DNA from: Fictibacillus phosphorivorans
GTDB taxonomy: Bacteria; Bacillota; Bacilli; Bacillales; Fictibacillaceae
DNA: 64,000 bases
Reading direction: 5' to 3'
NCBI RefSeq assembly: GCF_023715845.1
Contig: NZ_JAMBOR010000002.1
Span: 1-64,000, forward strand
Shown here in pieces: positions 53,745-63,486 of this stretch. The translations under genes were made by a program, and so were the position numbers. The number at the start of each line of letters is the position of its first letter. Positions within the stretch are counted from its first letter, which is position 1. The notes beneath the pieces are model-generated. The model was given only the letters and a program-made list of their open reading frames with translations, was not told the origin of the DNA and searched no databases.

Positions 53745-54788
53745 CTACTCTGTAAGTTCGAATTCTTCTTCTACAGCAGGAGCTTCTGCTTCAGTTGATT
53801 TTCCTTCTAACTGATAGTAGTTACGGATCTCAGCAACAATCGCTGCTGAAATCTCTGGATTTTCTTTTAAGAACTGTTTTGAATTTTCTCGGCCTTGTCC
53901 TAAACGCTCACCTTCATATGAATACCAAGCTCCACTTTTTTGGACAATATCAATCTCTGAACCGATATCTAAGATCTCGCCTTGATATGAGATTCCTTCT
54001 CCGTACATGATATCAACTTCAGCCGTTCGGAACGGCGGAGCAACCTTATTTTTTACAACTTTAATCTTCGTCTTGTTACCAACTACGTCCTGACCTTGCT
54101 TAAGCTGTTCTGCTCTTCTCACCTCTAGGCGTACAGAAGAATAGAATTTTAATGCTCTTCCACCTGGAGTTGTTTCAGGGTTACCGAACATGACTCCGAC
54201 TTTTTCACGAATCTGGTTAATAAATACGGCAATCGTTTTGGATTTGTTGATCGAACCAGAAAGCTTACGCAATGCTTGAGACATCAAACGAGCTTGAAGA
54301 CCTACATGTGAGTCTCCCATTTCCCCTTCAATCTCAGCTTTAGGTACAAGTGCTGCAACTGAGTCAATGATCAGAATATCAACCGCTCCGCTTCGAACAA
54401 GTGCTTCAGCGATTTCCAATGCTTGCTCACCAGTATCAGGCTGAGACAATAACAATTCATCGATGTTGACACCAAGTTTTTGAGCATATTCAGGATCCAG
54501 CGCGTGCTCAGCATCGATAAATGCAGCTTGTCCTCCGTTTCGTTGTACTTCAGCAATAGCGTGAAGTGCAACAGTTGTTTTACCTGAAGATTCCGGACCA
54601 TATACTTCAATTATTCTGCCGCGAGGATAACCGCCAATCCCAAGCGCAATATCTAAAGCAATGGAACCACTGGAAACAGTTGAAACTCTCTGCTCTGCCT
54701 GTTCACCCAGTTTCATAATTGAACCCTTACCAAATTGTTTTTCAATTTGACGAAGGGCCATATCTAAAGCCGCTTTTCTATCGCTCAT
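53745..54788 (-). CDS. recA: Recombinase RecA
   Basis: RecA forms filaments on single-stranded DNA, drives homologous recombination and stimulates LexA cleavage. The 347-residue protein has Walker [10 protein letters not shown] near residue 65, [11 protein letters not shown] as Walker B, L1 ([20 protein letters not shown]) and L2 ([20 protein letters not shown]), and an acidic tail [13 protein letters not shown]. The start is ATG at 54788 behind GAGGAG. A LexA box lies about 110 bp upstream. Confidence 0.98.
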   Translation of the reverse strand: MSDRKAALDMALRQIEKQFGKGSIMKLGEQAEQRVSTVSSGSIALDIALGIGGYPRGRIIEVYGPESSGKTTVALHAIAEVQRNGGQAAFIDAEHALDPEYAQKLGVNIDELLLSQPDTGEQALEIAEALVRSGAVDILIIDSVAALVPKAEIEGEMGDSHVGLQARLMSQALRKLSGSINKSKTIAVFINQIREKVGVMFGNPETTPGGRALKFYSSVRLEVRRAEQLKQGQDVVGNKTKIKVVKNKVAPPFRTAEVDIMYGEGISYQGEILDIGSEIDIVQKSGAWYSYEGERLGQGRENSKQFLKENPEISAAIVAEIRNYYQLEGKSTEAEAPAVEEEFELTE

Positions 54789-54896
54789 CAAAATTCACTC
54801 CTCAAATTTGTATCTTCATTTATTTTTGATTCATTGATTCCTTTATTAACTACTTTTCTATCATATCTCTTTTTTATCATTTTGCCAATCATTTTA

Positions 54897-54910
54897 CGAA
54901 CATTTATTCG
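54897..54910. promoter_or_regulatory. LexA box upstream of recA
   Basis: CGAACATTTATTCG matches CGAACN4GTTCG with one mismatch. It lies in the cinA-recA gap, where LexA regulates recA in Bacillus. Confidence 0.75.
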
Positions 54911-54916
54911 ATTTTT

Positions 54917-56158
54917 TCATTGACCTTCTTTGACCAATTGATTCAATACATACATTCCATGTTTTACAGTTTTTTCACGGATACTCTTCCTTGTACCCGC
55001 TAGTTTAAAATCAAAAACTTTGGTCTTCTGCGGGCCTGATACACCGATATAAACCGTTCCGACAGGCCTGCCTTCTTGCTGCTCTGGTCCTGCCACACCT
55101 GTAAAACTGATCCCGTAATCCGCTTTAGCCATCTTTTTTATGTGCTCAGCCATCCATTTGGCACATTCTTCACTAACGGCACCATGCTCTTTTAGTAAAG
55201 ATTCAGGAACATTAAGTAAATTTTTCTTTAATTCATTAGAATAAGCAATAATTCCACCTTTAAACACGGATGATGATCCGGGCTGATCTGTCATAACCTT
55301 TCCAAACAAACCGCCAGTCAGACTTTCCGCAGAGGCAACTGTAGCGTTTCTTCTCATCAATGAATCGATCGTCTGCTTTTCCAGTGTATCATTCTCATAC
55401 CCATAAAAATAATCAGATGCTCTACTGACAACCTCTGCTTCTGTCTGATCGAGAAGTTTATTGGCTTCTTCTGGATCATTATGCGCAGCAGTCAATCGAA
55501 TGGTAACTTCATGTTCCGATGCTAATGGAGCAATCGTAGGATTCGTCTGTTTTTCGATCAAATCTTGAAGTCTTGTTTCGAGGATCGATTCTCCTATACC
55601 AAAAAACTTCAAAACACGTGAATATAATCGGGTCTGCACCTCCATCTTTGAAAGAAGATAGGGAACCGCATAATTAATGAACATCGGTTTCATCTCACTC
55701 GGTGGACCTGGAAGCATAATACACGTTATATTCCCTTCCGTAAAAGCCATGCCTGGAGCCATTCCATGTTCATTGGGCAATACCTTCGAACCTTTTATGA
55801 CTAATGCTTGTTTCTTGTTGTTCTCCGTCATTTCCCTGCCTGTTTGTTCAAAATAATTCGTTATGTAACGCAGTGAGTCCTCATCATGAACCAGTTCTTT
55901 GTTGAATAATTTTGCAACGGTCTCTTTCGTGAGGTCATCCTTTGTTGGTCCAAGGCCTCCTGTAAAAATAAGAAGGTTCGAACGTGAATTAGCAGTTGAG
56001 ATTACCGATGAGAGCCTTTTCTCGTTATCTCCAGCAACCGTATGATAAAAAACGTTCACCCCTATGTCAGCTAAGCCCTTGGAAATATATTGAGCATTCG
56101 AGTTTACGATCTGTCCTAAAAGCAGTTCACTGCCAACTGCAATAATTTCTGCGTTCAT
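54917..56158 (-). CDS. cinA: CinA, competence/damage-inducible nicotinamide-nucleotide amidase
   Basis: The 413-residue protein has an N-terminal MoCF-like domain (MNAEIIAVGSELLLGQIVNSN; TGGLGPTKDDLT near residue 68) and a C-terminal CinA amidase domain (ASAESLTGGLFGKVMTDQPGSS, GGIIAYSNELKK, GVAGPEQQEGRPVGTVYIG). In Bacillus cinA is co-transcribed with recA. Its stop is followed within seven bases by the LexA box. It follows pgsA by about 150 bp. Confidence 0.95.
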   Translation of the reverse strand: MNAEIIAVGSELLLGQIVNSNAQYISKGLADIGVNVFYHTVAGDNEKRLSSVISTANSRSNLLIFTGGLGPTKDDLTKETVAKLFNKELVHDEDSLRYITNYFEQTGREMTENNKKQALVIKGSKVLPNEHGMAPGMAFTEGNITCIMLPGPPSEMKPMFINYAVPYLLSKMEVQTRLYSRVLKFFGIGESILETRLQDLIEKQTNPTIAPLASEHEVTIRLTAAHNDPEEANKLLDQTEAEVVSRASDYFYGYENDTLEKQTIDSLMRRNATVASAESLTGGLFGKVMTDQPGSSSVFKGGIIAYSNELKKNLLNVPESLLKEHGAVSEECAKWMAEHIKKMAKADYGISFTGVAGPEQQEGRPVGTVYIGVSGPQKTKVFDFKLAGTRKSIREKTVKHGMYVLNQLVKEGQ

Positions 56159-56274
56159 CTAAAACCACTCTCCCTGATTATATCTGCTATTCTTATTGGT
56201 TCAACTTTATGAAATTAACGATCTTATCCCAATTATAGCTTGATTTTCAGTTTTTCTCTTAATAAGAACAAAAA

Positions 56275-56297
56275 AACAGGAGTATTTCCCTCCTGTT
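56275..56297 (-). terminator. Terminator after pgsA
   Basis: AACAGGAG pairs with CTCCTGTT around a short loop and is followed on the minus strand by a T run. It separates pgsA from cinA. Confidence 0.85.
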
Positions 56298-56306
56298 TTT
56301 GATGCT

Positions 56307-56885
56307 TTACTTTGATTTTAATAAAATGTGTTTGCTGTTCACAAAATATTCCCATCCAGAATAGAGAGTGATCAAAGTTGCCGCCCATAAGCTTATTGTA
56401 GCAAAAGGAATGCCGATCCATGCAAAAGGCAGATTATGAAGCAATAATGCAGATATTGCAATAATTTGTATCCACATTTTTAATTTCCCCATCTGACCCG
56501 CTGCAATGACCTCACCTTCAGCAGAAGCAACTGCGCGAATTCCTGTTACTGCAAACTCCCTACTTAAGATAACGATAACCATCCAAGCAGGAGCAGCACC
56601 TAATTCTACTAAACCGATTAGAGCAGCAGAGACAAGAAGCTTATCCGCAAGGGGATCTAAAAATTTTCCTAAGTTCGTTACTAAGTTATATTTGCGTGCA
56701 TAATAACCATCTACCCAGTCTGTACTGGATGCAAATATAAAGATCAGAGCAGCTATAAAATGAGTGACAGGCAGTTCTTCTCCTGCCAGGTCCCAAGTCC
56801 CCCAATCAAATCCGCCAAGAAGGACGATCATAAAAAGCGGAATTAATAAAATTCGTGAAATTGTTATCTTGTTAGGTAAATTCAA
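56307..56885 (-). CDS. pgsA: CDP-diacylglycerol-glycerol-3-phosphate 3-phosphatidyltransferase PgsA
   Basis: PgsA makes phosphatidylglycerol phosphate in the membrane. The 192-residue protein has the CDP-alcohol phosphotransferase motif region STDWVDGYYARKYNLVTNLGKFLDPLADK (DG-x2-AR-x8-G-x3-D-x3-D) near residue 60 and several membrane helices. The start is TTG at 56885 (MNLPNKITISR) with GGAGGAG six bases upstream; the longer frame begins inside that SD. Confidence 0.95.
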   Translation of the reverse strand: MNLPNKITISRILLIPLFMIVLLGGFDWGTWDLAGEELPVTHFIAALIFIFASSTDWVDGYYARKYNLVTNLGKFLDPLADKLLVSAALIGLVELGAAPAWMVIVILSREFAVTGIRAVASAEGEVIAAGQMGKLKMWIQIIAISALLLHNLPFAWIGIPFATISLWAATLITLYSGWEYFVNSKHILLKSK

Positions 56886-56923
56886 AACAAACTCCTCCAA
56901 AATACAGTCAACGTCATATTTAA

Positions 56924-57790
56924 TTATTGTTGTTTTTTAATCACAATCTTTTGGTGAACGAGATCCGAAGGTGGCACCGGATAAGAGAATGGTTCACCAT
57001 TTATTTTAATTGATGTTACATGAGATGCACCAATATTTAAAGTAACCTCTTTAGCAGAAGTAAGATCAAAGCTTTTTGTTTCGCCCTTTTTAATCTGGCT
57101 GTCAAAATAGCTTTTGCCTGTTTCATCCTGAATCCCAACATAGCTAGGTCCAGTTGCAGTGAACTCCACCATAAGCTCGTCTCCATCTGTCATCTCGTAT
57201 GTTGTTACTTTGCCTGTTGTTTGAAGCTTTGTCAATTTTGGTGTTGCTTTTTCCTCTTTTTCAGCTGGTTCTTCCTCTTTAGGTTCTTCTTTTTCAGCTT
57301 CATTATTTGGCTTTTCTTTCTTTTTAGGTTTTTCTTCATCTGCATTGTATTCTACAGATTTTACTTCTTCCCCAGGTTTAGCCTCATCGTTCCCATCCGG
57401 AAGGAAGAATTTCCACACAAAGAAAAGAATAACGATGATGAAAATACCGATAAGTAGAATCGGGATTAAACGCTTTAAGAAAGAATTCTCTTCACTAACG
57501 GATGAGCGTGCTCTTTTTGACCGGGGTTCAAATTCCGTTGTTGTTTCTTTTACAGCCTGCGGAATCTCATGTGAATATTCATCAAAGATCGTTTCGTAGT
57601 TTAATCCAACTGCTTCACAATAATTTTTAATGAAGGCTCTCGCATAAAACGTGCCAGGCAACACATCATAATTCCCCTGTTCAATTGCTGATAAATAACG
57701 CTTTTGAATCTTAGTCGCTGTTTGAAGTTCTTCAAGAGACATGTCTTTTTCTTCGCGTTTTTCTTTCAATAGTTTTCCGAGTTCTGTCAA
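56924..57790 (-). CDS. ymfM: RodZ-like helix-turn-helix membrane protein (YmfM)
   Basis: The 288-residue protein has an N-terminal HTH (LEELQTATKIQKRYLSAIEQGNYDVLPGTFYARAFIKNYCEAVGL), a membrane helix near residue 108 (LIPILLIGIFIIVILFFVWKF) and an extracellular DUF4115 domain, with an acidic Lys/Glu/Pro linker between. This matches RodZ, which ties the MreB cytoskeleton to cell-wall synthesis. The start is TTG at 57790 (MTELGKLLKEK) behind GGTGG; GTG at 57799 is an alternative. Confidence 0.9.
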   Translation of the reverse strand: MTELGKLLKEKREEKDMSLEELQTATKIQKRYLSAIEQGNYDVLPGTFYARAFIKNYCEAVGLNYETIFDEYSHEIPQAVKETTTEFEPRSKRARSSVSEENSFLKRLIPILLIGIFIIVILFFVWKFFLPDGNDEAKPGEEVKSVEYNADEEKPKKKEKPNNEAEKEEPKEEEPAEKEEKATPKLTKLQTTGKVTTYEMTDGDELMVEFTATGPSYVGIQDETGKSYFDSQIKKGETKSFDLTSAKEVTLNIGASHVTSIKINGEPFSYPVPPSDLVHQKIVIKKQQ

Positions 57791-57808
57791 CCTTCCCACC
57801 CACTTACG

Positions 57809-58585
57809 TCATTCTAGATTTCCAAATCCTGTTGGATCTTGTTTAAGAGCTTCATATGTAATTTCTTCATCGCGGTGACTTCTTAGTTCGATAATGTAAT
57901 CAAAATCGTCTAACGTATACTCCGTTTGCTGTACAAAAAGATCTGGGTGTTCAACAACTTTAGCTGAAGGCAGTCTCATTATTTCACGGATCAGCTGCCA
58001 ATGCCTATCATTCATGTTTCTGGCAGATACTGCTCCATCGATGATAAAAACATGATCAGAATCATATTCATCGTCGGCAAGCATATTCCTGACGGTTTGA
58101 CGAAGCAGAGTTGATGAGATAAAAACCCATCTTTTATTCGCACAAACACTCGATGCTACGATACTCTCCGTTTTTCCAACACGGGGCATTCCTCTAACAC
58201 CGATTAATTTATGTCCTTCCACCTTATATAATTCAGCTAAAAAGTCAACCAATATACCAAGCTCATCACGAATAAAACGAAACGTTTTTTTGTCATCGGC
58301 ATCACGTTCAATATATCGTCCATGTCTGACAGCAAGCCTGTCACGCAGCTTTGGTTTGCGAAACTTTGTTACTGTAATGTTATCCATAGATTCCAGTATC
58401 GATTTTAACCGGTTGATTTTCTCGTCATTATCAATAATCAGCAGCATACCACGCCGTTCGTTGTCAACACCATTGATCGTAATGATGTTGATGCCAAGCA
58501 TACCTAACAAGGATGAAATATCCCCTAGGAGGCCCGGGCGGTTTTTATGTATTTCATACTCTAAATACCATTCCTGCTCTCCCAT
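57809..58585 (-). CDS. ymfK: YmfK, ACT-domain protein with P-loop (DUF3388)
   Basis: The 258-residue protein has an N-terminal ACT-like region (HKNRPGLLGDISSLLGMLGINIITINGVD near residues 12-40) and a C-terminal P-loop domain with GMPRVGKTES near residue 132. The role is unknown. It lies between the RodZ-like gene and ymfJ, and the minus-strand order ymfJ-ymfK-ymfM-pgsA-cinA-recA follows the Bacillus pattern. Confidence 0.9.
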   Translation of the reverse strand: MGEQEWYLEYEIHKNRPGLLGDISSLLGMLGINIITINGVDNERRGMLLIIDNDEKINRLKSILESMDNITVTKFRKPKLRDRLAVRHGRYIERDADDKKTFRFIRDELGILVDFLAELYKVEGHKLIGVRGMPRVGKTESIVASSVCANKRWVFISSTLLRQTVRNMLADDEYDSDHVFIIDGAVSARNMNDRHWQLIREIMRLPSAKVVEHPDLFVQQTEYTLDDFDYIIELRSHRDEEITYEALKQDPTGFGNLE

Positions 58586-58681
58586 GCTTCAGCTCCTTAT
58601 TCTTCAAAATGAAACAATTTTCTACATTTATTCTTGTAATTAATAATAAATGATTTCAATTTATTATGAAAGAAAAATAAA

Positions 58682-58711
58682 AGGATGTTAAGAAAAAAAT
58701 CTTAACATCCT
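58682..58711 (-). terminator. Terminator after ymfJ
   Basis: AGGATGTTAAGA and TCTTAACATCCT form a 12-bp stem with an A-rich loop, followed on the minus strand by a T run. Confidence 0.85.
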
Positions 58712-58717
58712 CTAAGT

Positions 58718-58975
58718 TTAGCGGCTACCTTCGTTTTGAACAAGTTTGACCATCATATTAGCAATGGCATGCTTCTCATTATCATCTGCCACTTTCCAAA
58801 GATCGGCTAGAACTTTTTCTTCCTCGTTCTTAGGTTCAACGTGGTTAGCTAAATATCCGCCGATTTCTGTAGCTAAGTTGGTGATCGTATCATGGTTCAT
58901 GCCTTCATGCTCAGCATGATTCAATCGTTCTGCCAAGAAGTTTTTCCACTGGCCAAAGTTGTCTAATACAGACAT
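58718..58975 (-). CDS. ymfJ: YmfJ (DUF3243) protein
   Basis: The 85-residue soluble, mostly helical protein starts MSVLDNFGQWKNFLAERLNHAEHEGM and is of the DUF3243 family. Its function is unknown. The start is ATG at 58975 behind AAGGAGGAG. It is flanked by ymfI and ymfK as in B. subtilis. Confidence 0.93.
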   Translation of the reverse strand: MSVLDNFGQWKNFLAERLNHAEHEGMNHDTITNLATEIGGYLANHVEPKNEEEKVLADLWKVADDNEKHAIANMMVKLVQNEGSR

Positions 58976-59044
58976 GCTGTCTCCTCCTTAAAGGTTTGAT
59001 ACAGCATTAATATCCCTTAGAACATTCCTTTTTATACATTAAAT

Positions 59045-59770
59045 TTATGTAAACCAGGAGCCATTCATTGATAAGATATGTCCAGAAATATAATCCGCTT
59101 TGGTGCTTATCAAAAATTCTACGGCATGAGCCACCTCATCCGGCTCTCCAAACCTTCCCGCTGGAATATCTGACTCCAGTTCAGATTTCTCCATTTCTGA
59201 AAAAGAATCAAGCATAGGTGTTGCGATCACTCCCGGTGAAACACTGTTGACTTGTATGCCGCTCGGAGCAAGTTCTTTAGACAATGCTTTAACAAAAGAG
59301 TTTAGTCCTCCTTTAGCAGCAGAATAAACCGTTTCACAGGCCGCTCCTACTTCTCCCCAGACCGAGGAAATCATGACCACTTTTCCTGCTTTCTTTCGAA
59401 TCATCGCGGGAACGACCGACCGTGTAACTGAAATCGCACTAAGAAGATGCAACTGCATCGTTTCGTTTATGGATTGATCAGTAAAGTCTGTTAACAATCC
59501 ATAATGTTGTGCACCGCAATTATAAATCAGTATATCGATGGGAGCAGACAGTTGTTTCAATAAATGTTGTGGTCCTTCTGGACGTGAAAGGTCTGCAGAA
59601 ACAATGGTACTCTTCACTTGGTAACGTGTTTCAAGTTCTCCCTGAAGTTTAACCGCCGCATCCCTGTTCTTATTGTAATGAATATATATATAAAACCCTT
59701 GGCTTGCAAGCATCTCGCATATTTTTACTCCTATAGCCCCTGTAGCACCAGTAACAAGTGCAGTTTTCAA
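59045..59770 (-). CDS. ymfI: YmfI, EF-P 5-aminopentanone reductase (SDR)
   Basis: YmfI is a short-chain dehydrogenase that reduces the 5-aminopentanone group on Lys32 of elongation factor P to 5-aminopentanol. The 241-residue protein has the cofactor turn TGATGAIG near residue 8, NCGA, catalytic Ser in MISSVWGEVGA near residue 138, Tyr-x3-Lys YSAAKGG near residue 152 and PGVIATPM. The start is TTG at 59770 (MKTALVTGAT) behind AAGAGGG; the upstream in-frame ATG overlaps the SD. Confidence 0.93.
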   Translation of the reverse strand: MKTALVTGATGAIGVKICEMLASQGFYIYIHYNKNRDAAVKLQGELETRYQVKSTIVSADLSRPEGPQHLLKQLSAPIDILIYNCGAQHYGLLTDFTDQSINETMQLHLLSAISVTRSVVPAMIRKKAGKVVMISSVWGEVGAACETVYSAAKGGLNSFVKALSKELAPSGIQVNSVSPGVIATPMLDSFSEMEKSELESDIPAGRFGEPDEVAHAVEFLISTKADYISGHILSMNGSWFT

Positions 59771-59794
59771 TAAAATAACCCTCTTTACCATTAA

Positions 59795-59820
59795 AAAACA
59801 CCCTAAAATAAGGATGTTTT
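59795..59820 (-). terminator. Terminator between ymfH and ymfI
   Basis: On the minus strand AAAACATCCT and a GGGTGTTTT arm pair with one G-U pair, followed by a T run. ymfI may still be reached by read-through or its own promoter. Confidence 0.6.
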
Positions 59821-59830
59821 TTTGATTATA

Positions 59831-61120
59831 TTATGACTTCTTTTTACGGACTTGGCAAACCGTCATCGCTTCTTTTTTAAAGTGATTTTTCAGAACTTCT
59901 TCAACATCACTCACTTGCAATGATTCGAATACAGGAATTACATCAAACAGGTCCATCTCATTAAAAGCATACCTTGTAAATTGGTTTGCAATGAATTCAG
60001 GAGAGTTTAAGGATCTTAGGAAAGCACCAATTTTCTTTTTACGTGCTCGTTCGAATGAATCCGTCGAAATGTTTTCCTGCTTGAAAGCTTCGACCATTTC
60101 CGATACTCGCTTTACTAACTCGTCAGGAGACTGAGAATCCCCACCTAGCATGCTGAAGCCAAAACCATTCTCTTCTGTATAGTCGAAAGAAAAAGTCTGA
60201 TCGATCAACCCTTCTTCATAGAGCGTTTCGTAATTTGGAGAACTCTTTCCAAACATCATTTCAAGTGCCAGGTTTACACATAGTTCATGATGCATCAATT
60301 CTTTTCCTTTTCGATCGGGCGCTGCTTCTTTAAACCCTATATAGCACTTTGGCGTCTGTACGGTCATCTCGATTATTTTTTCAGCTTTTGATACGGTCGG
60401 CGGCTCCTCCTCAAAGAAACGTTCAATAGGAGCTTTTTCTTTAAACGATTTTTGTGATTGATTCTCTTTTACAAAATTAAGGATGTCTTGAGCATCTACA
60501 GGACCAATAACAAATAAGATCATGTTACTTGGATGGTAGAACGTCTCATAGCATTCATAAAGATCATCTTTTGTAATTTTAGCAATTGATTTTTCTGTTC
60601 CTGCGATATCAATCTTAACCGGATGATGATGATACATGTTCTCGATCAGACCGAAGTACACTCTCCAGTCTGGATTATCATCATACATTCTTATTTCTTG
60701 ACCGATGATACCTTTTTCTTTTTCCACCGTTTTCTCTGTAAAATAAGGCTCTTGAACAAAATCGATCAAGGTGGTTAAGTTTTTCTTAACATCACTTGTT
60801 GTTGAAAATAAATAGGCGGTACGGTTGAAGGTCGTAAAGGCATTTGCCGACGCTCCTTGTTTACTGAAGTCCTGAAAGACATCTCCATGTTCTTTTTCAA
60901 ACAATTTATGCTCTAAAAAATGGGCAATTCCATCAGGGACTTTCACTTTTTCATTCTTCCCAAGAGGTTTAAAATGATTGTCAACTGATCCATAGTGGGT
61001 TGTGAAAGTAGCATATGTTTTGTTAAAGCCTTTCTTTTCAAGCACATACACTTTTAAGCCATTTTCAAGCTCCTCAAAATGCAATGTTTCATCTAGTTGT
61101 TCAAATGTTTTCATTCCCAT
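59831..61120 (-). CDS. ymfH: YmfH, M16-family peptidase (EF-P modification locus)
   Basis: The 429-residue protein is the catalytically competent M16 half: HFLEHKLFEKEHGD near residue 65 is the HxxEH zinc motif, with a further Glu downstream. It pairs with inactive YmfF, as in other split M16 enzymes. In NCBI nomenclature the pair is tied to the EF-P 5-aminopentanol pathway by neighbourhood with ymfI; direct substrates are not known. The start is ATG at 61120 behind AAAGGAG; it overlaps ymfF by 20 bp. Confidence 0.92.
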   Translation of the reverse strand: MGMKTFEQLDETLHFEELENGLKVYVLEKKGFNKTYATFTTHYGSVDNHFKPLGKNEKVKVPDGIAHFLEHKLFEKEHGDVFQDFSKQGASANAFTTFNRTAYLFSTTSDVKKNLTTLIDFVQEPYFTEKTVEKEKGIIGQEIRMYDDNPDWRVYFGLIENMYHHHPVKIDIAGTEKSIAKITKDDLYECYETFYHPSNMILFVIGPVDAQDILNFVKENQSQKSFKEKAPIERFFEEEPPTVSKAEKIIEMTVQTPKCYIGFKEAAPDRKGKELMHHELCVNLALEMMFGKSSPNYETLYEEGLIDQTFSFDYTEENGFGFSMLGGDSQSPDELVKRVSEMVEAFKQENISTDSFERARKKKIGAFLRSLNSPEFIANQFTRYAFNEMDLFDVIPVFESLQVSDVEEVLKNHFKKEAMTVCQVRKKKS

Positions 61121-62405
61121 TTGTGCCTGCTCCTTTCAAGAAGTAAATGGTATCCAGCGTGACCTTCTTCGCTACTTTTACAACATCTTCTTTCGTTACG
61201 TTCTGAATACCTTCCATCCACTCTTCAATCGTCCGGTTCGTTCCTGCGACTACATTGTGATAAAGAACTTCTGATAATCCTATCGGATGATCAATCGTTT
61301 CTAGCACCTGATTATTAATCATGGCTTTTGTCTGTTCAAACTCAGCATCCGTGATGTTCCCATTTTTCATTTCTTCATGCTGTTCTTTAATGATCTTAAC
61401 TGCTTTCTCATAATTTCCAGTTTCGATCCCACTCATTACAAACACTGCACCCTTATGGCTTTCAAACCTAGAAGCTGCATAATACGCCAGACTTTCTTTT
61501 TCCCTCACTTTCATAAAGAGCTTTGAATGTGAAAAGCCCCCAAATACACCATTGAAAACTTGAAGTGCAAAGTAATCGTCGTCACTGTAAGTGGTATACG
61601 TGCGGTACCCCATATGAAGTTTTCCTTGCTGGATATCTTGCTCTTCAAAAACTTCTTTAACTTCTGCGATCTTCTTTTCTTCTCGATTTTTCTCGTTCGT
61701 TCCCACTGAATCTTTTCGTTCCTCTGGAAAACTAAAGTGCTTTTTAACTTTTTCAACCATTTCCTGTGTTGAAATATCTCCGATTACATATAAATCTAAC
61801 CTGTCATTCAGTATGACTTCCTGATAATATTCAAATAATTCCTTTGACGTAATCGCATCTACTTCGTCTTCTTTACCATACACATTTAGATGATAAGGTT
61901 CTGATTCATACATTTCTTCAAGCAGTCTCTTGTTCGCATAACGCATCTTATCGTCGAAAATCGATTCGATCTGCTGCTTTAAACTGCGTTTCTCTTTTTT
62001 TACAAGACTTTCTTTGAACACGCCATTTTCAAGCGCCGGCGCGAGCAAAACTTGTGAGAGTAAATGGAATGCTTTGTCGAGAACCGGTTCTGAATTGGAT
62101 AAAAACTTCTCGTTCGCAACTTCCATGCGGATGCTGATCACTTGGTTCTCACCTTTTTTAGAGAGATCTGCATTCAAGGTAGCACCATATAGATCATCTA
62201 ATGCACTTCTTAACTCTTTACTCGTTGGGAAGTCCTTTGTTCCACTTTGAAGAACATATGACAGCAACGCCCTTTTCGTAACGTCCTTCTCATTAATAGC
62301 AGCTTTTATCTGCAGAATAAAAGATGTGGTCTTATACTTTTTTGTTTCTATCGTATGTACGGTTATACCATGGAGATCTGTTTTTTCATGGTTTACAATT
62401 CCCAT
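61101..62405 (-). CDS. ymfF: YmfF, inactive M16-family partner
   Basis: The 434-residue protein has the M16 fold but lacks HxxEH: the corresponding region reads LLSYVLQSGTKDFP. It is therefore expected to be the non-catalytic partner of YmfH. The C-terminal half has RTYTTYSDDDYFALQVFNGVFGG near residue 270 and a second M16 domain. It is translated first and overlaps ymfH. Confidence 0.9.
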   Translation of the reverse strand: MGIVNHEKTDLHGITVHTIETKKYKTTSFILQIKAAINEKDVTKRALLSYVLQSGTKDFPTSKELRSALDDLYGATLNADLSKKGENQVISIRMEVANEKFLSNSEPVLDKAFHLLSQVLLAPALENGVFKESLVKKEKRSLKQQIESIFDDKMRYANKRLLEEMYESEPYHLNVYGKEDEVDAITSKELFEYYQEVILNDRLDLYVIGDISTQEMVEKVKKHFSFPEERKDSVGTNEKNREEKKIAEVKEVFEEQDIQQGKLHMGYRTYTTYSDDDYFALQVFNGVFGGFSHSKLFMKVREKESLAYYAASRFESHKGAVFVMSGIETGNYEKAVKIIKEQHEEMKNGNITDAEFEQTKAMINNQVLETIDHPIGLSEVLYHNVVAGTNRTIEEWMEGIQNVTKEDVVKVAKKVTLDTIYFLKGAGTNGNENI

Positions 62406-62492
62406 CGGTTAAATGCCCCTTTCATTATAGCCTACATCCTAGTTTACCCATTTTCTATACTCACCATGACAATCCCTTTTTCAAAAGAAAAA

Positions 62493-62514
62493 AAGTCCGC
62501 CAGCAGGCGAACTT
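62493..62514 (-). terminator. Terminator after nupQ
   Basis: AAGTCCGCC and GGCGAACTT pair with one G-U around a 4-base loop and are followed on the minus strand by a T run. It lies 10 bp after the nupQ stop. Confidence 0.8.
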
Positions 62515-62523
62515 TTTGAACTA

Positions 62524-63486
62524 TTATCTTTTTCCTTTTTCGTAAGGAGTTCCAAGAGCTTTTGGTGCATCTGCTCGTCCAACAAGACCTGCTAATGCAA
62601 GGATTGTAAGGACGTATGGAGCGATCAACAAGAAAACTTTCGGGATATCTTGTAAAAACGGAATATGAGATCCCGAGATACTAATCGCTTGAGCCAATCC
62701 AAAGAACAAAGCTGCCCCTAAAGCTCCTAGTGGATGCCACTTACCAAATATCATTGCAGCAAGTGCCATAAATCCCTGTCCGGTAATGGTTGAGTGTGTA
62801 AAGTTACCGGAGATTGAAGCCACGTATACTGCTCCTCCAAGACCTGCAAGAGCTCCACTTAATAAAACGCCGATATAGCGTACTTTCGTTACGTTAATAC
62901 CCATCGTATCTGCGGCCATCGGGTGTTCACCCACAGAGCGTAAACGCAGTCCGAATGGTGTTTTATATAATACATACCAGACGATGAATGCTACTCCTAC
63001 AGCCACATAAGAAGTTAGGTACGCGTTAGAGAAGAAAAGCTTTCCGATAATCGGAATATCCGATAAGAACGGAATATTGCTTTTTGAGATTCTTTCCGAA
63101 ATTACAGGCGTTTGCCCGGCATTAAAGATTTTTTTCGTCAAGAAGATAGCAAGTCCAGCAGCTAAAAAATTTAAAGCAACACCGGATACGACTTGATCTG
63201 CTTTTAAAGTGATACTTGCTAGTGCGTGAATGGACGCAAGCATGGCCCCTACGATCATGGCAACTATAAAGCTTACCCATGGAGAAGCGTCACCTAATCC
63301 AAGTTGTTCTCCATAATAAATCGTTACCGCTCCTGTAAAAGCACCAAACAGCATCAAACCTTCTAACCCGATATTTACAACACCTGAACGTTCACTGAAG
63401 ACACCGCCTAACGCTGTGAAGATCAGTGGAGCTGCTGAAACGATCGCAGCAGGGATGATTAGTGCAAGAATATCCATAAAGCTCAT
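62524..63486 (-). CDS. nupQ: Nucleoside ABC transporter permease NupQ
   Basis: The 320-residue permease has about ten membrane helices and the BPD_transp_2 core, with FSERSGVVNIGLEGLMLFGA near residue 30, ADQVVSGVALNFLAAGLA near residue 95 and GVLLSGALAGLGGAVYVAS near residue 210. It matches NupQ (YufQ), one of two permeases of the B. subtilis guanosine-type importer NupNOPQ with a BMP-family binding protein. It shares one base with the nupP stop. The purine nucleoside assignment is by family. Confidence 0.88.
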   Translation of the reverse strand: MSFMDILALIIPAAIVSAAPLIFTALGGVFSERSGVVNIGLEGLMLFGAFTGAVTIYYGEQLGLGDASPWVSFIVAMIVGAMLASIHALASITLKADQVVSGVALNFLAAGLAIFLTKKIFNAGQTPVISERISKSNIPFLSDIPIIGKLFFSNAYLTSYVAVGVAFIVWYVLYKTPFGLRLRSVGEHPMAADTMGINVTKVRYIGVLLSGALAGLGGAVYVASISGNFTHSTITGQGFMALAAMIFGKWHPLGALGAALFFGLAQAISISGSHIPFLQDIPKVFLLIAPYVLTILALAGLVGRADAPKALGTPYEKGKR